64,000 nt of DNA from Opitutaceae bacterium (GTDB lineage Bacteria > Verrucomicrobiota > Verrucomicrobiia > Opitutales > Opitutaceae): the NCBI GenBank assembly GCA_027482185.1, contig JAIXWF010000019.1, positions 186,001-250,000 on the forward strand, given 5' to 3'. Below the pieces are notes generated by a model, which searched no databases, had not been told where the DNA came from, and was given only the letters and a program-made list of their open reading frames with translations. Position numbers and translations under genes: made by a program. Positions within the stretch are counted from its first letter, which is position 1; each line of letters starts with the position of its first letter. Below are positions 34,764 to 43,002 of this stretch, one piece after another.

Positions 34764-36157
34764 GGCAGGGGGAGCGAGGTCTGGGCCTCGAGGACTCTTT
34801 CCAATTGGTAACGCCGGCTGCCCTTCACAAAGACCGAACCGCGCCATTCGCCCAGGACGGCCGCGGCCGGCTCGGGCGAGGAGATCTGCTGGATCTGGGC
34901 CGTGAAATCGCCGCGCTCGAGGATGCCCGCGCAGACCTCGTGGGCCCAGGTCCCGAGCACAAAGACGAAGTCGCCGGGGCGCAGCTCGAGCGAGACCCCG
35001 AGTTCGTGGTGGTAGCGCCGCGCCTCGGGCCCGAGCTCCTCCATGCAACCGAGCACATAGAGCCGCGGCTGGTCGGCCGGCGCGATGCCGGCGAACGTCT
35101 TCAGCGCGTCGGCCATCGAGGCCGGGTTGGCGTTGTAGCAATCGACGTAGAGCAGGCGGCCGTGTTCGCGGCGGATCTCGCCGCGGAGCCGCGCGGGCTG
35201 CCAGCCGGCGAGCCGGGCCTGGATCTGTTCCCGCGTCACGCCGAGCCAAAGCGCGGCGCAGATCGCGAGCACGGCGTTCTGGGCCTGGCCGTCGGAAACG
35301 CGGCGAAACACAAAGGTCAACGGGGGCGGCAGGCCGTAGGCCAAGGAGACGGCGGTCTCTTCGTTGCGATGGGAAACCGAAAAATACACCGTATCTTTCG
35401 GCGGCTCCGCCGGCCGCACCACTTCGGCCCGCTCGACGACCATGGTGCGCACGCCCAGCTCGCGGAACGGGGCGTAGTCGGCGGTCGGGCGCGCGAACAC
35501 CGCGACCCCGCTGCGGCGCGTCGCCGCGGGCAGCACCGCTTTCTCGCGCGCAACACCCTCGAGCCCGCCCAGCGCTTCCGTATGCGCCGCCGCGATCAGC
35601 GTGATCAGCGAAACATCCGGCTCGATCATCCGCGCCAGCGGCTGCATGTCGCCCGGCGCACTGATCCCGGCCTCGATGACGGCGAAGGTATGCCGCGCCG
35701 GATCCAGCCGCAGCAGCGTCAGCGGCACGCCGAGGTGGTTGTTCAGGTTGCCCTCGGTGGCGGCGACGCCGCTCGCGGCGCCACCGAGGAGGAGGGCCAG
35801 CAAGTCCTTGGTCGAGGTCTTGCCCGCACTGCCTGAAATTCCGACGACCGGACCGCGGAAACGGCGCCGGTGTTCGCCCGCAATCGCGTGAAACGCGGCC
35901 AAGGTATCCGGCACCACCAACTGCGGCAGGGCCACCTCCGGCACGGGCCGCGCCACGAGAGCCGCGGCCGCGCCCGCGGCCTGCGCGTCGCGCAGGAAAT
36001 CGTGCCCGTCGCGCTGGTCGCCGCGGATCGCGACGAAGACTTCGCCGGGCCGCAGCTTGCGCGTATCGAAGTGGAAACCGGCCAACGGCGCCTCCGGCGG
36101 CACCGTCCAGCGGCCGCCGGTCCAACAGGCAAGGGATTCGGGAGAAAAGTCGGGCAT
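34757..36157 (-). CDS. murF: UDP-MurNAc-tripeptide--D-Ala-D-Ala ligase
   Basis: A 466-residue Mur ligase from ATG 36157, 8 bases after murE; a TTG 12 bases earlier would overlap murE. The ATP loop is GISGSAGKTSTKD; other Mur signatures are GNLNNHLGVPLTLLRL and the late VDCYNANPASMADAL. It adds D-Ala-D-Ala to the growing stem peptide. Confidence 0.95.
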   Translation of the reverse strand: MPDFSPESLACWTGGRWTVPPEAPLAGFHFDTRKLRPGEVFVAIRGDQRDGHDFLRDAQAAGAAAALVARPVPEVALPQLVVPDTLAAFHAIAGEHRRRFRGPVVGISGSAGKTSTKDLLALLLGGAASGVAATEGNLNNHLGVPLTLLRLDPARHTFAVIEAGISAPGDMQPLARMIEPDVSLITLIAAAHTEALGGLEGVAREKAVLPAATRRSGVAVFARPTADYAPFRELGVRTMVVERAEVVRPAEPPKDTVYFSVSHRNEETAVSLAYGLPPPLTFVFRRVSDGQAQNAVLAICAALWLGVTREQIQARLAGWQPARLRGEIRREHGRLLYVDCYNANPASMADALKTFAGIAPADQPRLYVLGCMEELGPEARRYHHELGVSLELRPGDFVFVLGTWAHEVCAGILERGDFTAQIQQISSPEPAAAVLGEWRGSVFVKGSRRYQLERVLEAQTSLPLPC

Positions 36158-36165
36158 GGTACGAC

Positions 36166-37755
36166 TCAACCGGCAGCCCCGCCCGGGCTTCGCCCCAGCT
36201 TCCGTTGCAGCAGTTCCCGCGCGACGATCCGGTCGTCGAAGGGCACGACGGTGTCGGCGAATTCCTGGAAATTCTCGTGGCCCTTCCCCGCGAGCACGAC
36301 GCAGTCGCCCGGTTTAGCCAGATCGAGCGCGAGGCTGATCGCGCGGCGCCGGTCTTCGATCCACGTGATTTTGGCCGGCGCCGTGACTCCCGCCTGCATC
36401 GCCGCGAAGATCGCGGCCGGCCGTTCGTGCCGCGGGTTGTCCGCGGTCGCGACGGCGAAATCCGCGTGCGCCTGCACGGCGGCGGTCATGGCGGCCCGCC
36501 CGCCCGCTTCCCCGCCCCCGCCGCAACCGAACACAACCAGCAGCCGGCCGGCCGTGCGCGTCCGCAGGTCGGCCAGCGTGTGGCCGAGCGCCGCGGCGGA
36601 ATGCGCGTAGTCGACGAGGACGTCGAAGGCCTGCCCGGCATCCACGGCTTCGAGCCGGCCGGGCACGCCGCGGAACGCGCGGAGCCGGGCGAGCACGACC
36701 TGGAGGTCGCGGCCGAGACCCCAGGCCGTGGCCGCGGCGGCAAGCAGGTTCGCAAGATTGCGGCGCCCGATGAGCGGCGCGTCGATTTCCATCGATCCGC
36801 CGGGCCAAACGAGGCGGAACGACGTGCGCCGGCGACGAAACACCGGCTGCTCCGCCCGCACCTGGGCCAACGCGTTTTCACCGAACGTGACGACCCGGGG
36901 AACCGATCCCTCGGCCGCGAGCTGTTCCGCCAGCCGCGCACAGCGGGCGTCGTCGAGGTTGATCACCGCCACCTTGGGCTGCGGACCGTTCCGTCCATCG
37001 AAGAGCGAAGCCGCCGGCGCCGAGTCCGGACCGGCACCGAGATTCGTGACCACGACCGCGCCGAAGTGGACGCCGCCGACCCGCTGCTGCTCGATTCCCT
37101 GGGAACTGATTTCGACCACCGCCTGGCGGCAGCCGGCGTCGCGCATCTGGGCCAGGAGGCCGAACACATCGAGCGATTCCGGGGTCGTGCGGTACGCCGG
37201 CACCGAGCGCGCGCCGAGATCGTAGGCGATCGACCCGATCAGCCCGATGCGTTGGTCGGCGCCGAGCAGGTGCTGCAACAGATACGCCACCGTGGTCTTG
37301 CCATGCGCGCCCGCCACGCCGATCAGGCCGAGATCGCGATCCGGGAAACGGTAGTAACGCTGCGCCGCGCGCGCGAGCGCCGCGCGGGGATCGGCAACCT
37401 GCACGCAAGTCACGCCCGCAGGCGCGAACGCCGGCATGGTCCGCGCCACGACCGCGACCGCGCCGCGGCTCACGGCATCGGCGATGTACGCCGATCCGTC
37501 GGCCCGGCTGCCCGGCAGAGCGAAGAAGACCGTGCCCGGCAGAACGCGGCGGCTGTCGGTCACGAGACCGGAGATGGGACGGTCGAGCGGGCCGCGGACG
37601 GCGGCGGCCTCGCCGTCGCGGAAGCAGTCGGCGAGTTTCGGCGCCAGCCTGAAGATCCGGTTGGTCTCGAGCGTTTCGCGGCGGGTGCGCCGCGCCGGCC
37701 GCGGCCGGGCAAACGCATGGATCAGCGCGGCATCGGAGGTCAGATAGCCGATCAC
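36166..37755 (-). CDS. murE: UDP-MurNAc-L-Ala-D-Glu--meso-DAP ligase
   Basis: A 529-residue Mur ligase from GTG 37755, overlapping the ftsI stop (GTGA). The ATP loop is GVAGAHGKTTVAYLL; the substrate loop contains YRTTPESLDVFG. The C-terminal ATADNPRHERP carries the DNPR motif that selects meso-diaminopimelate, so the wall should be the DAP type. GKGHE-like GKGHENFQEF is near the end. Some 30 N-terminal residues are Arg-rich and may reflect too early a start. Confidence 0.94.
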   Translation of the reverse strand: MIGYLTSDAALIHAFARPRPARRTRRETLETNRIFRLAPKLADCFRDGEAAAVRGPLDRPISGLVTDSRRVLPGTVFFALPGSRADGSAYIADAVSRGAVAVVARTMPAFAPAGVTCVQVADPRAALARAAQRYYRFPDRDLGLIGVAGAHGKTTVAYLLQHLLGADQRIGLIGSIAYDLGARSVPAYRTTPESLDVFGLLAQMRDAGCRQAVVEISSQGIEQQRVGGVHFGAVVVTNLGAGPDSAPAASLFDGRNGPQPKVAVINLDDARCARLAEQLAAEGSVPRVVTFGENALAQVRAEQPVFRRRRTSFRLVWPGGSMEIDAPLIGRRNLANLLAAAATAWGLGRDLQVVLARLRAFRGVPGRLEAVDAGQAFDVLVDYAHSAAALGHTLADLRTRTAGRLLVVFGCGGGGEAGGRAAMTAAVQAHADFAVATADNPRHERPAAIFAAMQAGVTAPAKITWIEDRRRAISLALDLAKPGDCVVLAGKGHENFQEFADTVVPFDDRIVARELLQRKLGRSPGGAAG

Positions 37756-39728
37756 CGGGGGCCTCCCTGCGGGACGGCCGCATAAAGCCGGGGACGGACC
37801 GGCGGGTTGTCGGACTTGATTTCGAGAATCGGAATCAGGCGCTCGCCGATGCGCTTGAACGACGGCGCCGCGACCAGGCGCCCGTAGGCGACGCCGCTCG
37901 GCGTCTGGACCTTGGCCTGGTCGACGATCACGGAGATCACGACCTGCGGCCGGCCGGCCGGGAAGAACCCGACGAAGGAGCCGACGTGATGCTTGTTCGA
38001 ATACACCAACCGCGTCGAGCCGTCGGCGCGCGTTTCCTCGACCAGCTTCTGGGTCGTGCCAGTCTTGCCCGCGACATCGAAGCCGGGAATCGCGGCTTCC
38101 GCGGCCGTGCCGCCGACGGCGGCGACGCCCATGAGCATGCGGGCGACTTTCTGCGCGGTCTCCTTCGAGACCACGCGGTGGATTTCCTCGGGGCCGAAAC
38201 GGTGGACGGGCTCGCCCGCGGAGTCCGTGATCTGCGCGACCAGCTGGGGGCGGAGCAAAATGCCGTCGTTGGCGATCACGGACATGGCCTGGTGCATCTG
38301 GAGCACGGTCGAGGCCACGGCGTGGCCCATCGCGATGCGGGTGATGTCGATCGGATACCATTTCCGGTAGTCCGTGAAAATGCCGCCGACCTCGCCGCCG
38401 ACGGGGAAGCCGAGCGGCCGGCCGAAGCCGAACTTCCGCACGTACTCGTGGAAGCGCGGCTCGCCGAGCTTCAGCGCCAGCTGGGCGGCGCCCTTGTTGC
38501 TGGAGTGGCTGATGATCTCGGAGACCGTGAGGTCGCCCATCCGGTGGTCCTCGGACGGAAGCTTCACCATGACGCCGCGGTTCGCGATCCGGTCGAGGGC
38601 GCAATCGAAGACGTGGTTCGGCGTGACCAGCCGGTCTTCCAGCGCGCCGGCGGCGGCGACGATCTTGAAAACCGAACCCGGCTCGTACACGTCGGCGACG
38701 GCGGCGTTCTTCATCCGGGCCAGCTCCTCCGGCGGCACCTTGTTGTACTCGTTGAGGTTGAAACTCGGGTAATTGCCCATGCCGAGGATGAACCCCGTCC
38801 GCGGGTCGCTCACGACGATGCTGGCCTTCAGCGGCTGGAACTTGTCCGCGATGTAGAGGAGCTCCTGTTCGATGATGTCCTGCACCGCGAGGTCGATCGA
38901 AAGACCGACATGGTAGCCGTTGACGCGCGGCGCCTCACGGGTGCGGAACTGGGCGAGTTCGCGGTTCCGGCCGTCCTTCTCCCCCACCCGCCAGCCGTCC
39001 TGGCCGCGGAGGAAGAAATCGAAAACCGCCTCGACGCCGGCGGCGGGCTGCTGGGCCTTGTTGACGAAGCCGACGACGTGCGCCGCCAGCTGGTTGCCCG
39101 GGTAGGTGCGGCGGTAAATGCGGTCGCCGGTGATGCCCTGGATCCCGAGTTGGCGGATCTCGGCGTAGAGTTCCTCGGAGACTTCGTCGCGCAGCCGCGC
39201 CCACTGGATCCGCCGCGGTTCCTTTTCGTTCACCCGCACGGCCGGGTTGCCGTCGTCGTCGGCGTCGCCGGCCGCCGGCGCGGGGGCGGCCGCGACGGAC
39301 CCTTCGGCCGCGCCGAGCGCGAGCCGGATGGCCATGGGATCGGCGGGAGCCGCCTTCGCCGCCGCCGCCGGGGCCGGCGCGCGGAACTTGGTGGTGAAAA
39401 TCCGGCGCAGCTCCGGTTCGGGCAGGCCGATGAGCTGCGCGAGGCGGGGCCACTTGGCCTCGTCCTGGGGCCGGAGGTAATTGGGATCGACGCCGAGCTC
39501 GATCACGGAACGGCTGGTCGCGAGCGGCACCCCGCGGCGGTCGAGGATGTCGCCGCGGCGCGCCGTCTCGGTGATCAGCTGCTGGCGCGTGCGCGTGATG
39601 GTGGCGAGGAGTTCGTCGCGGTTGATCGCGTGGAGCCACACGAGCCGCACCGCGAGCGCGCCGAAGCACGCCAGCAGGACGCCGGCGAGGAGCGCGGTGC
39701 GGTAGCTCGAGGAGAACCCCTTGGACAT
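37752..39728 (-). CDS. ftsI: Septal transpeptidase FtsI (PBP3)
   Basis: A 658-residue class B penicillin-binding protein from ATG 39728. One N-terminal helix (about 11-31) anchors it. The active site has S352-V-F-K355 in EPGSVFK, SSN at 409-411 and KTGT at 554-557. A low-complexity Ala/Pro and Asp-rich insertion at about 117-165 interrupts the pedestal region. It crosslinks septal peptidoglycan with FtsW. It follows ftsL by 5 bases. Confidence 0.95.
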   Translation of the reverse strand: MSKGFSSSYRTALLAGVLLACFGALAVRLVWLHAINRDELLATITRTRQQLITETARRGDILDRRGVPLATSRSVIELGVDPNYLRPQDEAKWPRLAQLIGLPEPELRRIFTTKFRAPAPAAAAKAAPADPMAIRLALGAAEGSVAAAPAPAAGDADDDGNPAVRVNEKEPRRIQWARLRDEVSEELYAEIRQLGIQGITGDRIYRRTYPGNQLAAHVVGFVNKAQQPAAGVEAVFDFFLRGQDGWRVGEKDGRNRELAQFRTREAPRVNGYHVGLSIDLAVQDIIEQELLYIADKFQPLKASIVVSDPRTGFILGMGNYPSFNLNEYNKVPPEELARMKNAAVADVYEPGSVFKIVAAAGALEDRLVTPNHVFDCALDRIANRGVMVKLPSEDHRMGDLTVSEIISHSSNKGAAQLALKLGEPRFHEYVRKFGFGRPLGFPVGGEVGGIFTDYRKWYPIDITRIAMGHAVASTVLQMHQAMSVIANDGILLRPQLVAQITDSAGEPVHRFGPEEIHRVVSKETAQKVARMLMGVAAVGGTAAEAAIPGFDVAGKTGTTQKLVEETRADGSTRLVYSNKHHVGSFVGFFPAGRPQVVISVIVDQAKVQTPSGVAYGRLVAAPSFKRIGERLIPILEIKSDNPPVRPRLYAAVPQGGPR

Positions 39729-39733
39729 CGGCG

Positions 39734-40114
39734 TCAGCGCTGGGCGAGGCGGACGGTGATCGGCGCGGCCTCGGCGAAGAGCTCGCGGTTGGCGCGCACG
39801 GCCATGCGGCGGACGACGTCCTCGGAGACGTTGACCACCGGCACGTCGTTGAGGGAAACAAGGCCGAGCTTCAGGGTCGCATTGCGCTCCCGCAGCAGCT
39901 CGGGGTGCTGGGCACTCTCGATCGCGGCGTGCTTCTCGCTGATGAGGCGTTCGATCTCGGCGATGCGGGCGGCGGCCTGGCGGTTGGCGTTGGCCGTAGT
40001 GGAAATCTGGTGACGCATCCACACCATGCCGAGGCCGACGGTGCCGCCGGCGCCGATCGCGAGGATCAGGCACACGACGAGCTGGTTCACGAATGCATGG
40101 GAAGTCTTCTTCAT
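39734..40114 (-). CDS. FtsL-like divisome protein
   Basis: A 126-residue single-pass protein: a short basic cytoplasmic N-terminus, one hydrophobic helix (about 12-32), then a helical stretch with heptad character (TTANANRQAAARIAEIERLISEKHAAIES). This layout and the position between rsmH and ftsI fit FtsL, which forms a coiled coil with the FtsB and FtsQ partners. Sequence identity to known FtsL is not recognisable by eye, as is usual for this family. Confidence 0.75.
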   Translation of the reverse strand: MKKTSHAFVNQLVVCLILAIGAGGTVGLGMVWMRHQISTTANANRQAAARIAEIERLISEKHAAIESAQHPELLRERNATLKLGLVSLNDVPVVNVSEDVVRRMAVRANRELFAEAAPITVRLAQR

Positions 40115-40158
40115 GGCGGCAAAGGGACGGGAAAAGGGGGAACGGCGCCGAGCGGGGC

Positions 40159-41133
40159 TCAGAGCCGGCGCAGAGCGCGCAACTTGGCGGAGCGGCTGCG
40201 GGGATTGGCGGCGAGTTCGGCGTCGCCGGGGACGACGGGCTTGCGGGTGAGCGGCTCGGCGAGCTTCACGCGCAGGTCCTGCGGCGTGGCGTCGTCGGCG
40301 CTCTCGGGCTGCCCGCAGCAGCGGCGGAAAAACTGCTTCACCGGCCGGTCCTCGAGGGAATGGAAACTGATCGCCGCGAGCACGCCGCCCGGCCGGCCCG
40401 GCGCGGGAGCCGCCAGCCGCGCGAAGGCCGCCGGCAGCGCGCGGTCGATGGCGCCGAGCTCGTCGTTCACCGCGATGCGGATGCCCTGGAACGCGCGGGT
40501 CGCGGGATGGATCCGCGACTGGTGCCGGTCGCGCGCGGGAATCGCGGCCGCGATCGTTTCCGCGAGCGACGCCGTGCGCGCCAGCGCGCCGGTGCCGCGG
40601 GCGGCGACAAGGGCGCGGACGACGCGGCGCCAGTGCGGCTCCTCGCCGAAATCGCGGACGGCGCGGACGAGCATCTCCTCGGTCGCCGTTTCCAGCCAGC
40701 GCGAGGCGGGCACGCCGGACCGCGGGTCCATGCGCATGTCCGCCGGCGCGTCGGTGCGGAACGAGAACCCCCGCTCCGGATCGTCGAGCTGGAACGACGA
40801 GACGCCGAGGTCGAAAAGGATGCCGTCGAATTCGCCGAGCGAGAGCTCGCCGAGCTGGCCGAAGTCGCGATCGACGAGGGCGAATCGGCCCGGGAAAGCC
40901 TCGCCCAGCGCCGCGGCGCGGGGGCCCGCGGCCGGGTCGCGGTCGAGCGCGACCACCTCGGTTCCCGGGACCGCCTCGAGCAGGGCGCGGGTGTGCCCGC
41001 CGCCGCCGAAGGTGCAGTCGAGGTAGCGGCCGCCCGGGCGCGGCGCGAGGAAGTCGACCACCTCGCGCAGCATCACGGGGGCGTGGCCGGGGGTCATGAC
41101 TCCGGGGCGAATCTCATCGTGCAGCAGGGCCAT
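40159..41133 (-). CDS. rsmH: 16S rRNA (cytosine1402-N4)-methyltransferase
   Basis: A 324-residue SAM methyltransferase from ATG 41133; a TTG at 41175 would overlap the preceding small frame more deeply. Conserved blocks are [54 protein letters not shown] and [15 protein letters not shown]. It modifies the P-site nucleotide of 16S rRNA and is a regular dcw member after mraZ. Confidence 0.95.
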   Translation of the reverse strand: MALLHDEIRPGVMTPGHAPVMLREVVDFLAPRPGGRYLDCTFGGGGHTRALLEAVPGTEVVALDRDPAAGPRAAALGEAFPGRFALVDRDFGQLGELSLGEFDGILFDLGVSSFQLDDPERGFSFRTDAPADMRMDPRSGVPASRWLETATEEMLVRAVRDFGEEPHWRRVVRALVAARGTGALARTASLAETIAAAIPARDRHQSRIHPATRAFQGIRIAVNDELGAIDRALPAAFARLAAPAPGRPGGVLAAISFHSLEDRPVKQFFRRCCGQPESADDATPQDLRVKLAEPLTRKPVVPGDAELAANPRSRSAKLRALRRL

Positions 41134-41362
41134 CGGTGAGACTCTTCGGGTTGGGGGACTTCCGCGGGGCAACAACGGTTCGCAACACCAGCGCGTTCCG
41201 GATGCGCGGCGTGACGCCGACGGCCGGAAACGCCACCGCCCGCTCGGCGGCGTCGATCCACGCCGGAAACGGCCGGCGCGCCGCGGCAGTCGCCGACAGC
41301 GCCGCCTTCCGGAGCGGAACCCGGGGCACGGCGGCTTTGACCTTGGCGGCGCGGCGGATCAT
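41114..41362 (-). CDS. Small basic hypothetical protein between mraZ and rsmH
   Basis: An 82-residue frame from ATG 41362 ending 20 bases inside rsmH. It is rich in Arg, Ala and Val with no helix or motif I recognise. It fills the 272-base gap between mraZ and rsmH, which in most genomes are adjacent. A longer frame opens from 41431 inside mraZ. Coding status is uncertain; position and overlap with rsmH are the only support. Confidence 0.4.
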   Translation of the reverse strand: MIRRAAKVKAAVPRVPLRKAALSATAAARRPFPAWIDAAERAVAFPAVGVTPRIRNALVLRTVVAPRKSPNPKSLTDGPAAR

Positions 41363-41405
41363 GGGGTGGACAGGTTCGGAGATTTCGGGCGACAGCACCG
41401 GGCGC

Positions 41406-41870
41406 TCAGATGTCGAGGCGGCGCATGACATCGCCGTAGTTCTCGCCGGCCGTCCGCGCTTCTTCCTGCTTCCAACGGGCGGGGCTGTAGATGTTGAACT
41501 TGGTCAGGGAGCCGACGAGGACGGCCTCGCGCTCGATCCCGGCATGCTTCAGCAGATCCGGCGTGAGCAGCGTGCGGCCCGCTTTGTCGATCGTGAAGCC
41601 CTGCGTGCGGGAGAAGAAACGCGCGAGAAACGCCTGCGCCGAAGAGTCGCCCAATTTCTGCGCCGAGACCTTTTCGCGCAGTTTCGTCACTTCCGCCGGC
41701 GGCAGCACGGCGATGTAACCGTCCGGGTGCGGCGTGGCCAAAAAGGCCACTCCCGAACCGCTTTCCTCCGTCTGGGCATGACGCCACGCCGACGGGATCG
41801 TGAGTCGACCCTTGTCGTCCAACGTGTGCTCAAAAAAGCCCGTAAAGACGGAATTGTCTGCCTGCGCCAT
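41406..41870 (-). CDS. mraZ: Transcriptional regulator MraZ
   Basis: A 154-residue protein from ATG 41870; the upstream in-frame start at 41900 lies over the operator repeats. It has two SpoVT/AbrB-like MraZ halves, with FEHTLDDKGRLTIPSAWR in the first and GFTIDKAGRTLLTPDLL in the second (the DxxGR motif is in both). MraZ binds repeats upstream of its own gene and represses the dcw operon; such repeats are present here. Confidence 0.95.
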   Translation of the reverse strand: MAQADNSVFTGFFEHTLDDKGRLTIPSAWRHAQTEESGSGVAFLATPHPDGYIAVLPPAEVTKLREKVSAQKLGDSSAQAFLARFFSRTQGFTIDKAGRTLLTPDLLKHAGIEREAVLVGSLTKFNIYSPARWKQEEARTAGENYGDVMRRLDI

Positions 41871-41880
41871 GTGGGTGAGT

Positions 41881-41896
41881 GGAGCAAAGTTGCTCC
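41881..41896 (-). promoter_or_regulatory. Perfect hairpin in the mraZ leader
   Basis: GGAGCA and TGCTCC (6 bases each) are exact inverted copies around a 4-base loop, 10 bases upstream of the mraZ ATG. It overlaps the last MraZ repeat. It could hinder ribosome access or serve as part of the operator; no separate Shine-Dalgarno sequence is visible. Confidence 0.45.
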
Positions 41897-41927
41897 ACAA
41901 CGCCCCATTTCAACCCACTTTGCCCCC
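41893..41927 (-). promoter_or_regulatory. MraZ-binding box (10-bp-period direct repeats)
   Basis: On the minus strand TGGG (41914-41917), TGGG (41904-41907) and TGGA (41894-41897) occur at exact 10-base spacing, preceded by a weaker GGGG (41924-41927). Direct TGGG repeats about one helical turn apart are the known MraZ operator in several bacteria. The array ends about 20 bases upstream of the mraZ ATG, so autoregulation of the dcw operon is likely. Confidence 0.8.
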
Positions 41928-41937
41928 TTTTCGTCAA
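41908..41937 (-). promoter_or_regulatory. Candidate mraZ promoter overlapping the MraZ box
   Basis: A TTGACG (-35-like, 41932-41937) and a TTGAAA (weak -10-like, 41908-41913) are 18 bases apart and interleaved with the MraZ repeats. Such an overlap would let MraZ exclude RNA polymerase. The -10 match is poor. The 266-base divergent region 41871-42136 holds nothing else that I can support. Confidence 0.3.
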
Positions 41938-42136
41938 GAAAAGACCCTCTGAGAACCCCTTAAACTTACTCACATCTTCACAACCCGATCCTGCTCCTGT
42001 GAACAAGTTCAACAACTCGGGCGTCGCCGCGGGCGCCAAACCATGGCCGGATTAACGCCAAACCTACACCTGACCCGACCGGCCGCTGGAATTTGGGTTG
42101 TTCTTCGATCGGGCTTGGCTCCTTTCTGCGCGTTCC

Positions 42137-42436
42137 ATGCACCATCCCGTCAACATCCAGCTCATCGGCCGCGAAGTCGGAATCGTTTGGAGCGATGGTC
42201 GGGAAACGTACCATCCCTTCGAGGACCTGCGGGCGGCTTCGCCCAGCGCCTCGAACCAGGGCGAACGCGACATCCTCGGCAACCGCTACGGCGGCGACGG
42301 CCCGAAGCGTTTCCCTGGCATCGAGGTGCTCGGCTGGGAGCAGGTCGGAAACTACGCGATTCGCTTCGATTTCAGCGACGGCCACCGCACCGGGCTCTAC
42401 AGCTACGACTACCTGCGGCAGATTGCGCCGGCCTGA
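42137..42436 (+). CDS. DUF971-family protein
   Basis: A 99-residue protein from ATG 42137. The pattern [33 protein letters not shown] and [25 protein letters not shown] matches the small DUF971 / gamma-butyrobetaine-hydroxylase N-terminal-like domain (L-x-W-x-D-G at the start, F-x-D-G-H-x-x-G-x-Y near the end). Stand-alone copies are widespread; in some bacteria they are linked to Fe-S cluster or Mrp proteins. The role here is unknown. It is divergent from mraZ. Confidence 0.85.
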   Translation: MHHPVNIQLIGREVGIVWSDGRETYHPFEDLRAASPSASNQGERDILGNRYGGDGPKRFPGIEVLGWEQVGNYAIRFDFSDGHRTGLYSYDYLRQIAPA

Positions 42437-42513
42437 GGCGGCAACGGCTGGCCCGCGGTGACGGATTGCAGGGTTGCCTCCGCGCAAAGCGGCCCCGCAC
42501 GCTCGGCGGTTCC

Positions 42514-42981
42514 ATGAGCTCCTACGTCTTCCCTGCCCGCACGACGACGGCCGAGATCGAACTCGGCGCCACGCTGCAACCGAAGTTCGGCCCCGACGGG
42601 CTGATCCCGTGCATCACGCAGGACGTTCACTCCGGCGAAGTGCTGATGTTCGCGTTCATGAACGCCGAGGCGCTGGCCCACACGCTGGCCACGAAGAAGG
42701 CCACGTACTGGAGCCGTTCCCGCAACAAACTTTGGGTCAAGGGCGAGGAATCCGGCAACGTGCAGCAGGTGCGCGAACTCCGCACCGACTGCGACCAGGA
42801 CGTGCTCCTGATCAAGGTCGAGCAAACCGGCGCCGCCAACGCGAGCTGCCACAACGGTTTCAAATCCTGCTTTTACCGGAAGCTCGCCGACCTCGGGACG
42901 GCGGCGGCTACCGGCTACAAACTCGCGACGACCGCCGAGCGGCTCTTCGACCCGGCGACCGTCTACAAGAAGAAGACCTGA
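42514..42981 (+). CDS. hisI: Phosphoribosyl-AMP cyclohydrolase
   Basis: A 155-residue protein from ATG 42514. It contains [20 protein letters not shown], the metal-binding TDCDQDVLL and the [12 protein letters not shown] segment with the catalytic zinc Cys and His. It opens the purine ring of PR-AMP in histidine synthesis. It is the HisI domain alone, without a fused HisE, and lies outside any his operon. Confidence 0.95.
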   Translation: MSSYVFPARTTTAEIELGATLQPKFGPDGLIPCITQDVHSGEVLMFAFMNAEALAHTLATKKATYWSRSRNKLWVKGEESGNVQQVRELRTDCDQDVLLIKVEQTGAANASCHNGFKSCFYRKLADLGTAAATGYKLATTAERLFDPATVYKKKT

Positions 42982-43002
42982 CCGCGCGGCCCGGCCGCCG
43001 TT

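Noticed and set aside
37986-40013. Plus-strand 675-codon frame opposite ftsI
   Set aside because: Shadow of ftsI, whose active-site motifs are all on the other strand.
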